This document shows, in pieces, positions 8,053 to 16,717 of a DNA stretch of 36,654 bases (position 1 is its first letter; each line of letters starts with the position of its first letter). Where the stretch lies: contig JAQUPS010000010.1 in NCBI GenBank assembly GCA_028716485.1, positions 16,346-52,999 on the forward strand, read 5' to 3'. The position numbers were made by a program, and so were the translations under genes. Source of the stretch: Patescibacteria group bacterium. GTDB taxonomy: Bacteria > Patescibacteriota > Patescibacteriia > Patescibacteriales > WJLG01. The notes under the pieces were generated by a model. That model was not told where the DNA came from, searched no databases, and saw nothing but the letters and a program-made list of their open reading frames with translations.

Positions 8053-8080
8053 CAAAAAAAGAAAGCTCTTTTTTGCTTTC
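8053..8080 (-). terminator. Bidirectional intrinsic terminator
   Basis: GAAAGC (8061-8066) pairs with GCTTTC (8075-8080) over an 8-base loop. It is flanked by an A-run on the left and a T-run on the right, so either strand yields a stem plus poly-T. It would end transcription of the ftsK-linked gene whose stop is at 8122. Confidence 0.75.
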
Positions 8081-8121
8081 GTTTTTTTCTGATAATTACT
8101 CATTTTTGTCTACCTGAAAAA

Positions 8122-8910
8122 TCATATTTCGCGGTCAACCAGCCTTCTAATATCATCTTGAAGCAAAACTTGGCCGGCAAAAGATTTTAAAATTTTTCTT
8201 GCCTCGCCATCGATTTTTTCCGGATCCAGGCCGAGCAGATTAGTCATGCCGGTTCGCGGCCGCAGCGCTTGTAAAACTTCCACGGACAAAGAAGCGACTT
8301 GGCTTAAATCAAGATAGCCGGAATCTTTGGCAAAAAATTTCGCCGCTTCGCCATTACTGAATTGGCCGGGAACATTAAAATCTTCCGGATGAAATTCTTT
8401 TTTTTCGCTTGCTGTTTCAACCGCCGCGGAACCGCCGGAAAATATTTCTGCTTCAGCCGCTTCGGGCGGGCTGATTACCGGCGCGCCGGGATTATCAAAA
8501 ATTTTCTCTTGCCGGCCGTCGGAGTAAACCAGGCTGATGTCGCCGTCAAAACCGAAAATAACTTCTGCCGCGCCAGCCTCGAAGGCGATTTCCTCCCGCA
8601 GCGCGCTTATTTTTTGAAAAATCCGATTTTTTTCATTCTTGTCGGCCGCCGGATCAAGATATTCGCGCCACATTTCCGATAACCCGGCTAAGTCTGAATT
8701 TTCTTCTTCCACCGCCGCTTCCGGCTCTTCTTTTGCAAAGACTTCCGCCGCACCGGAAAACGGGACTAACTTTTCGCGCGGAGCAGCCAGAATTTCAGAT
8801 AAACTTTTTATCGAATCATCGATTTTTTCCTTTGCCAAATCAGGAGCCAAAATTTTTTCCTGCTCTTCCGCGGGCGGATTAAAATAATTAGACTTTCCTC
8901 CTGTTTCCAT
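8122..8910 (-). CDS. Acidic protein of unknown function, ftsK-linked
   Basis: This 262-residue protein has no signal peptide or membrane segment and no motif I recognise. It is rich in Glu, Ala and Ser. Charged stretches (EEPEAAVEEENSDLAGLSEMW, DPAADKNEKNRIFQKISALREEI) alternate with a short segment resembling a beta hairpin (AEVIFGFDGDISLVYSDGRQEKIF). A C-terminal helical part (LDLSQVASLSVEVLQALRPRTGMTNLLGLDPEKIDGEARKILKSF) follows. It begins 17 bases after the ftsK stop on the same strand and ends in a strong terminator, so it is the last gene of an ftsK operon. The start is ATG at 8910 without a Shine-Dalgarno. Confidence 0.7.
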   Translation of the reverse strand: METGGKSNYFNPPAEEQEKILAPDLAKEKIDDSIKSLSEILAAPREKLVPFSGAAEVFAKEEPEAAVEEENSDLAGLSEMWREYLDPAADKNEKNRIFQKISALREEIAFEAGAAEVIFGFDGDISLVYSDGRQEKIFDNPGAPVISPPEAAEAEIFSGGSAAVETASEKKEFHPEDFNVPGQFSNGEAAKFFAKDSGYLDLSQVASLSVEVLQALRPRTGMTNLLGLDPEKIDGEARKILKSFAGQVLLQDDIRRLVDREI

Positions 8911-8927
8911 GGAATTTTAGTTGAATT

Positions 8928-11606
8928 TTATCTTGAGAAAAACATTCCTCCATCTTCGATGTCGCTTAAAGATTTGCTGTCTTTTTTCAAATTGAGAATT
9001 TTTTTATTTTTCGGGGCAACCGGCTTTTTTTCAATCATATCATCCGGGACTTCAAAATTCGGCTCATTAGTTTCAGCCTTAGCAGGAACAGATTCCGCTT
9101 CGGAATTATCAACTTCTATTTCTGACTCTTTGGCAACTTCTTCCTTGGCCGATTCATCTTCTTCAACTGAATTTTCTTCCGGCTCCTCGTCTTCTTCCGG
9201 TTCATCCTCGTCTTCGTCTCCCTCCTCCGCTAAAGTTTCCCCCTCCGCCAAGGCTTCGGAGGACAAGCCGGCGGACGAGCCGGCAAAAACCGTCGTATCA
9301 TCGTCAGGCGCTTCGCCCAGCGAATTGGCTTCGCCTAAGAAATTATCCGGCATTTTGGCGGACGCGCGATTATGCAAAGACGCTCCGGCGGTGGGCTGCG
9401 CTTCCATGGCCGCATATTGATCCTGGGTAACCATTATTTCCCGGGGCTTGGCGCCGTTGGACGGACCGATAATTCCGGCTTCTTCCAGCTCATCAAGCAA
9501 ACGGGCGGCGCGGGCATAGCCAACCGACAAACGGCGCTGCAACATAGAGGCCGAGGCCTTGCCGGATTTGATAATCAAATCTTTAGCTTCGACCAATAAT
9601 TCATCTTCGTCGCCGGTCTGGCCGTCGATGCCGACCGAAGCGATGCCGTGCACGGCTTGTTTTTCCGTCACGCCTTCGACATATTCAAAATCGCCGCCCT
9701 TGTCTTTGATATAATCGACGATTCTTTTTATCTCATTATCGGAAACAAACGCGCCTTGCAATCTTTTCGGCTTGGAAATTTCCGGCGTCTGGAAAAGCAT
9801 ATCGCCCTTGCCCAAAAGTTTTTCCGCGCCCATGCCGTCCAAAATAGTTTTAGAATCGATGCTGGAAGCGACCGAAAAAGCGATGCGTGCCGGCATATTG
9901 GCTTTGATCAAGCCGGTGATTACGTCAACGCTCGGCCGCTGGGTGGCCAGCACCAAATGGATGCCGACCGCGCGAGCCATCTGCGCCAAGCGGATCACCG
10001 AAGCCTCGATATCGCGCCCGGCTGCCACCATCAGATCAGCCAATTCATCGACGATGAAAACGATATACGGCATTTTTTCTTTGGCCGCGGCATTATACGA
10101 TTGGATATTTCTTTTCTTAAAATTCTGCAAAACTTCGAAACGGCGATCCATCTCGTTCAAACACCAGCGCAAAGCGTTGATGGTCTTGGGAACATTGGTG
10201 ATGACCGGCGTGAGCAGATGCGGAATACCGTCGTAAACAGTGAGTTCGACTCTTTTCGGGTCGATCAAAATAAAGCGCAGGTCTTCCGGATTATTCTGAT
10301 ACAAAAGCGAAATGACGATCGAATTCAGGCAGACGGATTTTCCCGAATTGGTCGCGCCGGCCACGAGCAAATGCGGCATGCGGGTGATGTCATAGCACCA
10401 GGACGCGCCGGAAACATCGCGGCCCAAAGCGACGGTCAGATTATTTTTCCGCGCCTTGAATTCGCCGGATTCCAAAATTTCTTTCAAGCCGACGATCGCC
10501 TTGGTTTTATTGGGCACTTCCACACCGACTAAGGGCTTGCCCGGAATCGGCGCCTCAATCCTGATCGGATGGGCGGACAAGGCCAGCGCCAGATCATTGC
10601 TCAAAGTGGTGATTTTGGAAAGTTTGACGCCTTCGGCCGGACGGAAAGAATATTGCGTGACGGTCGGGCCGACCACGGTATCGGCCATCGCTACCGGGAT
10701 GCCGAAATTTTCCAGCGTCCGCTGGATGATCAAGGCATTGCCCTTGGTATCGCCGGCAGTCGCCTTGCTGTTGTTGTTATCCAGCAAATCCAGCGGCAGA
10801 TCAATCTTGATATTGCTCGTTTTCCAAATTTCTTTTTCGCTTTTCTTTCTCGCCGGCTTTTCCGCCCGCTCTTCGAATTCCTCCTCCTCGTCCTTTTCTG
10901 TCGGTTCATCTTCCGCTATTTCATTTTCGCCATCCTCCTCGACGATGCTTTTTTTGGCAAATAAATTTTCCTGATTTTTTTCCTCGGCTTCTTCCGGCTC
11001 TTCTTCCTCTTCATCTCCCTTGTTGCCGAACAAGCGGCCGAACAGGGCGCGGAAAGGGTGAGTTGATCTGGCGAAAACGCTTTCGCCGCCGATTAATTTA
11101 AACAGCGAGGTATTAAAAATCAACAAGCCGGCCACAATCAATAGCGCGGTGAGCACGGCCAAGCCTCCCCAAAATCCCAAGACTTTGATAAAAATGGAAG
11201 CGAGAAACAGGCCGATATAACCGCCGCCCTGCCCGGTTTTGATCGAATCGTTCCATTCGGACAGCGGAATAAAAATCTGAAAAAATGCCTGCAAGGTTAT
11301 AAAGCCCAGAAAAATTCCCAAAATTCCGGCGCCACGGAAATATCTTCGGTCCTTCTTATATAATAAGAAGCCCCACCAAAAAAGCAGGATGGGGAAAATC
11401 CATTTGCCCCAGCCAAAGGCCAGGCTCTGCCCTTGCGCCAGATATTTGCCAAAAGCTCCGGCCAGATCAAACAGGCCAAGCAGGCAGAGCAAAGCCAAAA
11501 TCAGGATAAACAGGATCATCAGGCTTTTTTTGGTTTCCTGGCTGATTTCCAAATCGGGAATTTCCACGTAATCAAAAGGGTTTTTGGATTTTTTGCGGCG
11601 CGCCAT
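8928..11606 (-). CDS. ftsK: DNA translocase FtsK/SpoIIIE
   Basis: FtsK is a septum-located, ATP-driven DNA pump that clears chromosome termini during division. The 892-residue protein has about four N-terminal membrane helices (roughly residues 26-170) and an acidic linker rich in Glu and Asp (about 195-265). The motor domain has Walker A GATNSGKS at 417-424 and Walker B IVFIVDELADL ending at Asp520-Glu521. The gamma winged-helix domain follows (DELLVEAKDLIIKSGKASAS, LQRRLSVGYARAARLLDELE, about 660-725). Unusually the protein does not end there. A roughly 160-residue acidic tail follows, including the stretch [19 protein letters not shown] encoded by palindromic repeat DNA. The start is ATG at 11606 with no Shine-Dalgarno. 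Confidence 0.95.
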   Translation of the reverse strand: MARRKKSKNPFDYVEIPDLEISQETKKSLMILFILILALLCLLGLFDLAGAFGKYLAQGQSLAFGWGKWIFPILLFWWGFLLYKKDRRYFRGAGILGIFLGFITLQAFFQIFIPLSEWNDSIKTGQGGGYIGLFLASIFIKVLGFWGGLAVLTALLIVAGLLIFNTSLFKLIGGESVFARSTHPFRALFGRLFGNKGDEEEEEPEEAEEKNQENLFAKKSIVEEDGENEIAEDEPTEKDEEEEFEERAEKPARKKSEKEIWKTSNIKIDLPLDLLDNNNSKATAGDTKGNALIIQRTLENFGIPVAMADTVVGPTVTQYSFRPAEGVKLSKITTLSNDLALALSAHPIRIEAPIPGKPLVGVEVPNKTKAIVGLKEILESGEFKARKNNLTVALGRDVSGASWCYDITRMPHLLVAGATNSGKSVCLNSIVISLLYQNNPEDLRFILIDPKRVELTVYDGIPHLLTPVITNVPKTINALRWCLNEMDRRFEVLQNFKKRNIQSYNAAAKEKMPYIVFIVDELADLMVAAGRDIEASVIRLAQMARAVGIHLVLATQRPSVDVITGLIKANMPARIAFSVASSIDSKTILDGMGAEKLLGKGDMLFQTPEISKPKRLQGAFVSDNEIKRIVDYIKDKGGDFEYVEGVTEKQAVHGIASVGIDGQTGDEDELLVEAKDLIIKSGKASASMLQRRLSVGYARAARLLDELEEAGIIGPSNGAKPREIMVTQDQYAAMEAQPTAGASLHNRASAKMPDNFLGEANSLGEAPDDDTTVFAGSSAGLSSEALAEGETLAEEGDEDEDEPEEDEEPEENSVEEDESAKEEVAKESEIEVDNSEAESVPAKAETNEPNFEVPDDMIEKKPVAPKNKKILNLKKDSKSLSDIEDGGMFFSR
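9226..9267 (+). repeat. Palindromic element inside ftsK (partly duplicated)
   Basis: The plus strand carries CTCCGCCAAGGCTTCGGAGG then ACAAG at 9243-9267. This is the same core as in gyrA but antisense to the host gene. A degenerate second copy (CCTCCTCCGCTAAAGTTTCC) sits immediately to its left. In FtsK it encodes part of the acidic C-terminal tail (SSEALAEGETLAEE), a different peptide from that in GyrA. Confidence 0.65.
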
Positions 11607-11708
11607 ACGGAATTCAATTAAAAATTTAAAATGAAAAATTATTTAATACTTAAAAATAAGGATAATTTTATCCCCCTTGTTATCTTAATGATAACACATA
11701 AAAAACAT

Positions 11709-11742
11709 AAAAAAAAGATGATTATAAATAACGATAATCATC
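11709..11742 (-). terminator. Intrinsic terminator of the lamin-tail gene
   Basis: On the minus strand GATGATTAT (11734-11742) and ATAATCATC (11717-11725) form a perfect 9-bp stem followed by eight Ts (11709-11716). It starts 31 bases after the stop codon at 11774. Two further small hairpins in the same gap (TGTTATC/GATAACA and GGATAA/TTATCC) lack a tail as clear. Confidence 0.8.
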
Positions 11743-11773
11743 AAATAATAAAGAGTGGTAAAAATTTTGCCGC

Positions 11774-14551
11774 TTATTTGGAAAAATATTTCTTGGCCAG
11801 CCAGCCGGCTATAATGATGATTATCCCGCCAGCGGCGATGAGCGTATATATAAGAGGTGATGAATTGTTTTTTGAAGGGGGAATTGTCCAAGCGGAGGAT
11901 CCGGTAGCGGCGCCGAGAACAAGGCCAGCCGAGTCATCGGACGTTGTTGCCAAAATCAAGTCAGCTTGAGAGCGGGGCATAATGGCCAAACCGCCGGAAA
12001 TACCGCTTAATAACCCGACCGCAGTCAATTTTTGTCCGGCCTTGATATTTTTAACGTCAATGTTGGCATTGGTTTTAAAATACACGTTGATATCGGCCTG
12101 GCCGTCAAAGAGCTGCATTTGCTGGCCGGTACGCGATTCGACTTCGCCTTCGGCCTGGACGAATTTTCCCAGATTTTCTTCCTTAAATCCGGCGGCGGTG
12201 ATTTTTTCCGGCTCGCTTAAAACTCCCGACTTGATAATTTTGATATCGGCGGCGGTTTTGGTTTTCAAATACTTATCAGCTTCAGAGCCGCCGATCACGC
12301 CGCTCGCGGAAATCAAATCGCCCAAAGCGAGCGTTGGAAAATTTTTATAATAATTATAAATCTTGACCGCCGGTGAATTGGTGGCGGTCAGAATATAAAA
12401 ATACTGGCTACCGAAAATTCCGGGCAGAACCAGAACTTGGCCGGAAAGCTTGAGGCTGGCGCCAAGCTTATAATTATTTATCGGATGAGCAGAGGCGATT
12501 TTTACAATGGCATTTTTTTCAGCCGCGGCAACGGCTGATGATTTAACCCCGGCAGAATATCCTCCCGCGGCTTGCCCCGGGTTTGCCAAAGGTGATTCTG
12601 CCGTTTTGGTTGCCGTTTTGACTGCCACCTTTTTTTCGCCGGTAATTTTATCAGAGGAACTTTTCGGCAAAGTTAGCGGCTGGTTATTCGCGGAAATATT
12701 TTCATCTGTCGCGCCGCCGACAGCCAAAGCAACTCCGCCGACCTTGATGATCTTTTTCAAAGTCGCGGTTTCATTGCCGTCGCTGGCCGCTAATTTAATC
12801 GTATAATTTCCCGGCTTGATAAAAATATGGCTGGGGGTTTCAAAATTGAATTGCCCGCCATCGCCGAAATCCCAGGAAAAAGTCAGCGGGTCGCCGTCTT
12901 CGTCAAAACTGTCCGAGGCATCAAAGCTAACCGCCGCGCCGGTATTGATTTTTTCCGGCGTGGAAAAGCTGACGATCGGCGCGTGGTTGGGAGTTTTAAT
13001 CTGGTTGGCCGCGCCCGGGGTGGAAATTTCACTCCAAACCCAGCGGTTAAGCATTAACGAATTATTTAAAAAAGTTTTGGTCGCGCCGTTCGCATTTTTC
13101 AAATCAAGATTAAGCGTATCGCAATAGCTCAAGCCTTCCGCGGCCTCGCCGTATTGCAGGCTTTGCGCGGCGCGGCTTTTTGAGGGCGCGTATAATTTTA
13201 TTGTCCCGCCGTTATTATCTAAGACCAGATTGCTGTCAGCGCGCTTCAGCGTGAAATATCCGTACGCGGGAACAATGCCGGTTAAATTAAAATATTTGCC
13301 GAATTCAAAACTGCGGCCGCCCTCGATTTCAATCCGCCAGCCGGCCAAGTCAACCGCCGCGGCCGAGTTATTATAAAGCTCAATAAATTCTCCCTCCCGG
13401 TCAGAGCCGATCGGATTGGGAAAAATTTCCGTGATGGTAATTTTACTTGCGGTCACGCCGCTGGAAGTTGCCGTATCATTAATATTTACGGCGACCGGCG
13501 CGGAAATAATATTTGTTTTGCCTTTGGTCGGAGAATCAGTGAGAGCGTAGCTGTCTTTGTCGAATAATTCTTTCCGTCCGTCGCTTGGCAAGGCGGCCGA
13601 TTGGCCTTTACCCGGAGCAGGCGCGTTATTTTCCGGATGTTCGCCGTATTTTCCATAAACGGCTTTGTCAATCAAATTATGCGTATCGCTGTATAAAATA
13701 ATTTCATCGCCGTCGTTATTCAGCGCGCCCTTGAATTTTTCCGCGACAAAAAAATAATAATTGTTTTCATTAAAGCCCCCGGACAATGGCGTTTCCGCGC
13801 CCGAACCGTCGGCGATCGTCCAGCCTTCTAAATTTATTTCCCCGCCGCTATGATTGTATAATTCCACCCATTCATTTTCGCCCGTGTTCGGATCGCTGAC
13901 AAATTCATTGATCAGCACATCGCCATAACGATAAATCGGCGCGGAATTGCCGCCGGTTTCCGCCGGTGCCGGCATTGATTCATCCGTTGCCGGACTTTCG
14001 CCGGCGCAATCATTGGCCGCTCCGGGCGTACCGCCAACAACCTGACTAGTGCACCAAGAGCCGTCGGCTTTTCTTTCCATGGTTTGTCTGGTGCCGCTAT
14101 CGCCGAATATCCAGCCCTTGCTACCATCTGCCTTTTTTCCGTTTACTTCATCTATTTTAGTATCGCCGCCGTAAAGCGTTAAATTTTCACCGTCATTGCT
14201 GAGAGCGCCGCAATTATAATCATATAACAAGTCCGCGTCCGGCAACGGAGCAACTGTGCTGACTTTTCTTTCCAGTAAAAAATAACTGTTAGCTGAAATA
14301 TTTCCGCTTAAATTTATTTTCGGCGAACCATCCTCGGCAACGATACTCCAGCCGGTTAAATTAATATTCTGACCGGTTAAATTTTTCAACTCAACCCATT
14401 CGTCGTTAGTGCTTGACGCTCTTCCCATCCAGGCAATTTCATTAATCACGACATCGCCAGACTGAGCTGCCGAACATTTTTGGCCGACAAAAAATCCCGA
14501 GCACAGCAAAACGCCCAAGATTAAAAATATTTTCCCTCCTTTATTTTTCAT
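11774..14551 (-). CDS. Secreted, membrane-anchored lamin-tail/PKD/OB-like multidomain protein
   Basis: The 925-residue protein has a signal peptide ending near SAA29. Three lamin-tail domains follow, starting near 33 (VVINEIAWMG), 209 (DVLINEFVSDPNTGENEWVE) and 369 (ITITEIFPNPIGSDREGEFI). A PKD domain occupies about 520-605 (VSFDASDSFDEDGDPLTFSW, DFGDGG). An OB-fold-like region lies at about 684-870 (LGDLISASGVIGG, VQAEGEVESRTGQQMQLFDG). A C-terminal membrane helix (897-918) ends in KKYFSK. It should be displayed outside the cell. Lamin-tail and OB folds are often found with nucleic acid or nuclease functions, but no nuclease motif is seen. A TTG-led extension of 14 codons is rejected because it overlaps the promoter. 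The gene is divergent from the pilus cluster, so a surface or DNA-uptake role is an inference. Confidence 0.85.
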   Translation of the reverse strand: MKNKGGKIFLILGVLLCSGFFVGQKCSAAQSGDVVINEIAWMGRASSTNDEWVELKNLTGQNINLTGWSIVAEDGSPKINLSGNISANSYFLLERKVSTVAPLPDADLLYDYNCGALSNDGENLTLYGGDTKIDEVNGKKADGSKGWIFGDSGTRQTMERKADGSWCTSQVVGGTPGAANDCAGESPATDESMPAPAETGGNSAPIYRYGDVLINEFVSDPNTGENEWVELYNHSGGEINLEGWTIADGSGAETPLSGGFNENNYYFFVAEKFKGALNNDGDEIILYSDTHNLIDKAVYGKYGEHPENNAPAPGKGQSAALPSDGRKELFDKDSYALTDSPTKGKTNIISAPVAVNINDTATSSGVTASKITITEIFPNPIGSDREGEFIELYNNSAAAVDLAGWRIEIEGGRSFEFGKYFNLTGIVPAYGYFTLKRADSNLVLDNNGGTIKLYAPSKSRAAQSLQYGEAAEGLSYCDTLNLDLKNANGATKTFLNNSLMLNRWVWSEISTPGAANQIKTPNHAPIVSFSTPEKINTGAAVSFDASDSFDEDGDPLTFSWDFGDGGQFNFETPSHIFIKPGNYTIKLAASDGNETATLKKIIKVGGVALAVGGATDENISANNQPLTLPKSSSDKITGEKKVAVKTATKTAESPLANPGQAAGGYSAGVKSSAVAAAEKNAIVKIASAHPINNYKLGASLKLSGQVLVLPGIFGSQYFYILTATNSPAVKIYNYYKNFPTLALGDLISASGVIGGSEADKYLKTKTAADIKIIKSGVLSEPEKITAAGFKEENLGKFVQAEGEVESRTGQQMQLFDGQADINVYFKTNANIDVKNIKAGQKLTAVGLLSGISGGLAIMPRSQADLILATTSDDSAGLVLGAATGSSAWTIPPSKNNSSPLIYTLIAAGGIIIIIAGWLAKKYFSK

Positions 14552-14561
14552 AGATAAGAAT

Positions 14562-14590
14562 ATTTTAGCAAAATAAATAATTTCTGTCAT
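14562..14590 (-). promoter_or_regulatory. Promoter of the lamin-tail gene giving an almost leaderless mRNA
   Basis: On the minus strand ATGACA (14585-14590) and TAAAAT (14562-14567) are 17 bases apart, each one mismatch from consensus. A TG dinucleotide lies at the extended -10 position. The ATG is only 10 bases beyond the -10, so the transcript would have a leader of a few nucleotides. This fixes the gene start at 14551. Confidence 0.72.
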
Positions 14591-14664
14591 CAATTAATTA
14601 CCCAACCTCATTCCAAAAAGATATTAATAACAATTTTATTATAATTTTATATTAATTTCCTTGC

Positions 14665-14841
14665 TGCGAGCATTGAAAAATTTTGGCTAAGACGCGCAGC
14701 GTTGAAACCGTGCAAAATCGCGTTGTTTGAGGAGGCGCCGCGCCGACGAGTATAGCGATTTTGCTAGGTTTCTTAGCGGAGCGTCCCAAAATTTTTCCTG
14801 CTCGCGATTTTTGCGCCACTTTTTCTAAAAAAGTGGCAAAA
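14665..14841 (-). repeat. Dispersed ~180-bp folded repeat, copy B
   Basis: This is the reverse-complement partner of 514-700. It has the edge palindrome at 14815-14837 (arms GCCACTTTTT / AAAAAGTGGC) and the GCGAGCATTGAAAAATTTTGG-type arm at 14665-14685, whose complement lies near 14786-14806. It also keeps the internal GCAAAATCGC and GCGATTTTGC pair. The 78-codon minus-strand ORF across it shares short peptides with that in copy A (KPSKIAILVG, KIFQCS), as expected from related DNA. It occupies most of the 386-base divergent gap between the lamin-tail gene and pilB. The remainder is promoter sequence. Confidence 0.8.
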
Positions 14842-14894
14842 GATGTTTGATTATATTTAATGATGGTCAAAGATGAGATAAAAATCAAAAAATG

Positions 14895-14903
14895 TGTTAT
14901 AAT
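14895..14903 (+). promoter_or_regulatory. Extended -10 promoter of the pilB operon
   Basis: TGTTATAAT provides a TG motif plus a perfect TATAAT hexamer 35 bases before the pilB ATG. No good -35 is visible. Transcription would begin near 14910, at a GGAG that could serve a TTG start at 14926 better than the ATG at 14938. Confidence 0.6.
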
Positions 14904-14937
14904 AATAGCGGAGACAAATTAACGATTGCCTTGTTTT

Positions 14938-16674
14938 ATGTTTAATGAGCAACTGATAAAAAATATCCTTGTCGAAACCGGCCTGATCAGCAGTGAGGAT
15001 TTTGATAAATTAATTATCGAGGCGAAGGAAAATGACAAGAAACTGGGAGATCTTTTGGCGGAGAAAAAAATCATCGCCCCGGATGATTTGGCCAGAGCCA
15101 CGGCCAAATATTTCAAAGTGCCTTTTGTCAATTTGCGGGAGCAGGCCATCAGCAAGGAGGCGCTGCTCAATGTGCCGGAACCGATCGCGGTCGCCCATGA
15201 TCTGATCGCTTTTGATTTGACCGAAAAAACTTTAAAAATCGCGGTGCTTGACCCGGAGGATTTGGAAACTTTTGATTTCTTGCGGAAAAAAACCGGCCGC
15301 GAAATCGAAGTTAGTTTAACGACGCCGGAAAGCATCAAGGAAGGATTGAAGCAATATCGAGAAGTTCTTAATACCGAAATCGGCAGCATTTCCGAGCCAA
15401 AAGGAGATAGAGACGGCATTGGCGCCGAGCAGCCTGAACAGCTGGAAAAATTGGCCAAAGATCTGCCGATCGTCAGAATCGTCAATGACCTGCTGGAATT
15501 CGCGATGTTCAAAGATGCTTCGGACATCCACATCGAACCGGAAGAAAAGGACGTCATCATCCGCTACCGCGTTGACGGGATTCTTTATAATATGATGACC
15601 CTGGACAAAGGCCTCCAGCCGGGCATTGTCGCCCGGGTAAAAATTCTTTCCAACCTGAAAGTCGATGAACACCGTTTGCCGCAGGACGGGCGTTTCAAAA
15701 TTTATACCGACAAATACCGCGTCTCCTGCCGCGTTTCGATCATTCCCGCCTTTGATGGAGAAAAAGTCGTGATCAGATTGCTGGACGAAAAAGCGCAGGC
15801 ATTGAGCTTGGAAAATTTGGGGCTCCAGCCGCAAGCCCTGGCCATCGTCAAAAGAAATATCTCCAAGCCGCACGGGATGATCCTGGTCACCGGCCCGACC
15901 GGTTCGGGAAAAACCACCACGCTTTATACGATTCTCAGCGTTTTAAATACTCCCAAGGTCAACATCGCCACTGTCGAAGACCCTATCGAATACCGCATTC
16001 CGCACGTCAATCAATCTCAGACCAACCCGAAGATCGGCTTTACTTTCGAAGCCGGGTTGAGATCACTCTTGCGCCAAGACCCCAATATTATCATGGTGGG
16101 GGAAATCCGCGATGAAGAAACGGCCAAAATCGCGGTGCACGCCGCCATGACCGGCCACTTGCTTTTATCCACCTTGCACACCAACGATGCCGTCACTACT
16201 TTGCCGCGCTTGTCGCAAATGGGCATACCTTCCTTTTTGATCGCCTCAACCACAAATTTAATTATTGCCCAGCGCTTAGTCAGAAAAGTCTGCCCTTATT
16301 GCAAAGAGGGATATCGCCTAACCAAAAAAAATATCGAGGAAATCGAAAAACAGCTGGACATCTCCGGCATGCTGGCCAAATTGTCCAAAGAAAAAAATAT
16401 CAGTTTCCAGGGCGATCTGGAATTGCTCACTTTCTATCGCGGCAAAGGCTGTAAAAAATGCAATAACTCCGGCTATAAGGGCCGCATCGGCGTTTACGAA
16501 GTGGTGGAAATGACTCCGGAAATGGCCGAACTGGTAATCAACACGATTGACAGCGGCTCCCTGAAAAAACAAGCGGAAAAACAGGGGATGCTAACCCTGG
16601 TGGAAGATGGCTTTATCAAAGCAGTCTCCGGCGCCACTAATCTGGAAGAGGTGATGAGAGTAACGCGAGAGTAA
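14938..16674 (+). CDS. pilB: Type IV pilus assembly ATPase PilB (GspE family)
   Basis: PilB is the hexameric cytoplasmic ATPase that powers pilus extension. Numbered from the ATG at 14938 (578 residues), an N-terminal GspE-like domain occupies about 1-140. The ATPase core has Walker A GPTGSGK at 319-325, an Asp-box/Walker B region (IIMVGEIRDEE, 384-394) and a His box (HLLLSTLHTNDA). A tetracysteine zinc site is intact, with CPYC at 452-455 and CKKC at 505-508. The gene could also start at an in-frame TTG (14926) 12 bases after a GGAG, adding four residues. It heads a plus-strand cluster and is followed 43 bases later by pilC. Confidence 0.95.
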   Translation: MFNEQLIKNILVETGLISSEDFDKLIIEAKENDKKLGDLLAEKKIIAPDDLARATAKYFKVPFVNLREQAISKEALLNVPEPIAVAHDLIAFDLTEKTLKIAVLDPEDLETFDFLRKKTGREIEVSLTTPESIKEGLKQYREVLNTEIGSISEPKGDRDGIGAEQPEQLEKLAKDLPIVRIVNDLLEFAMFKDASDIHIEPEEKDVIIRYRVDGILYNMMTLDKGLQPGIVARVKILSNLKVDEHRLPQDGRFKIYTDKYRVSCRVSIIPAFDGEKVVIRLLDEKAQALSLENLGLQPQALAIVKRNISKPHGMILVTGPTGSGKTTTLYTILSVLNTPKVNIATVEDPIEYRIPHVNQSQTNPKIGFTFEAGLRSLLRQDPNIIMVGEIRDEETAKIAVHAAMTGHLLLSTLHTNDAVTTLPRLSQMGIPSFLIASTTNLIIAQRLVRKVCPYCKEGYRLTKKNIEEIEKQLDISGMLAKLSKEKNISFQGDLELLTFYRGKGCKKCNNSGYKGRIGVYEVVEMTPEMAELVINTIDSGSLKKQAEKQGMLTLVEDGFIKAVSGATNLEEVMRVTRE

Positions 16675-16717
16675 AAGTGATGAATTAAAAGTTAAAAATT
16701 AAAAATAAATATAATCA

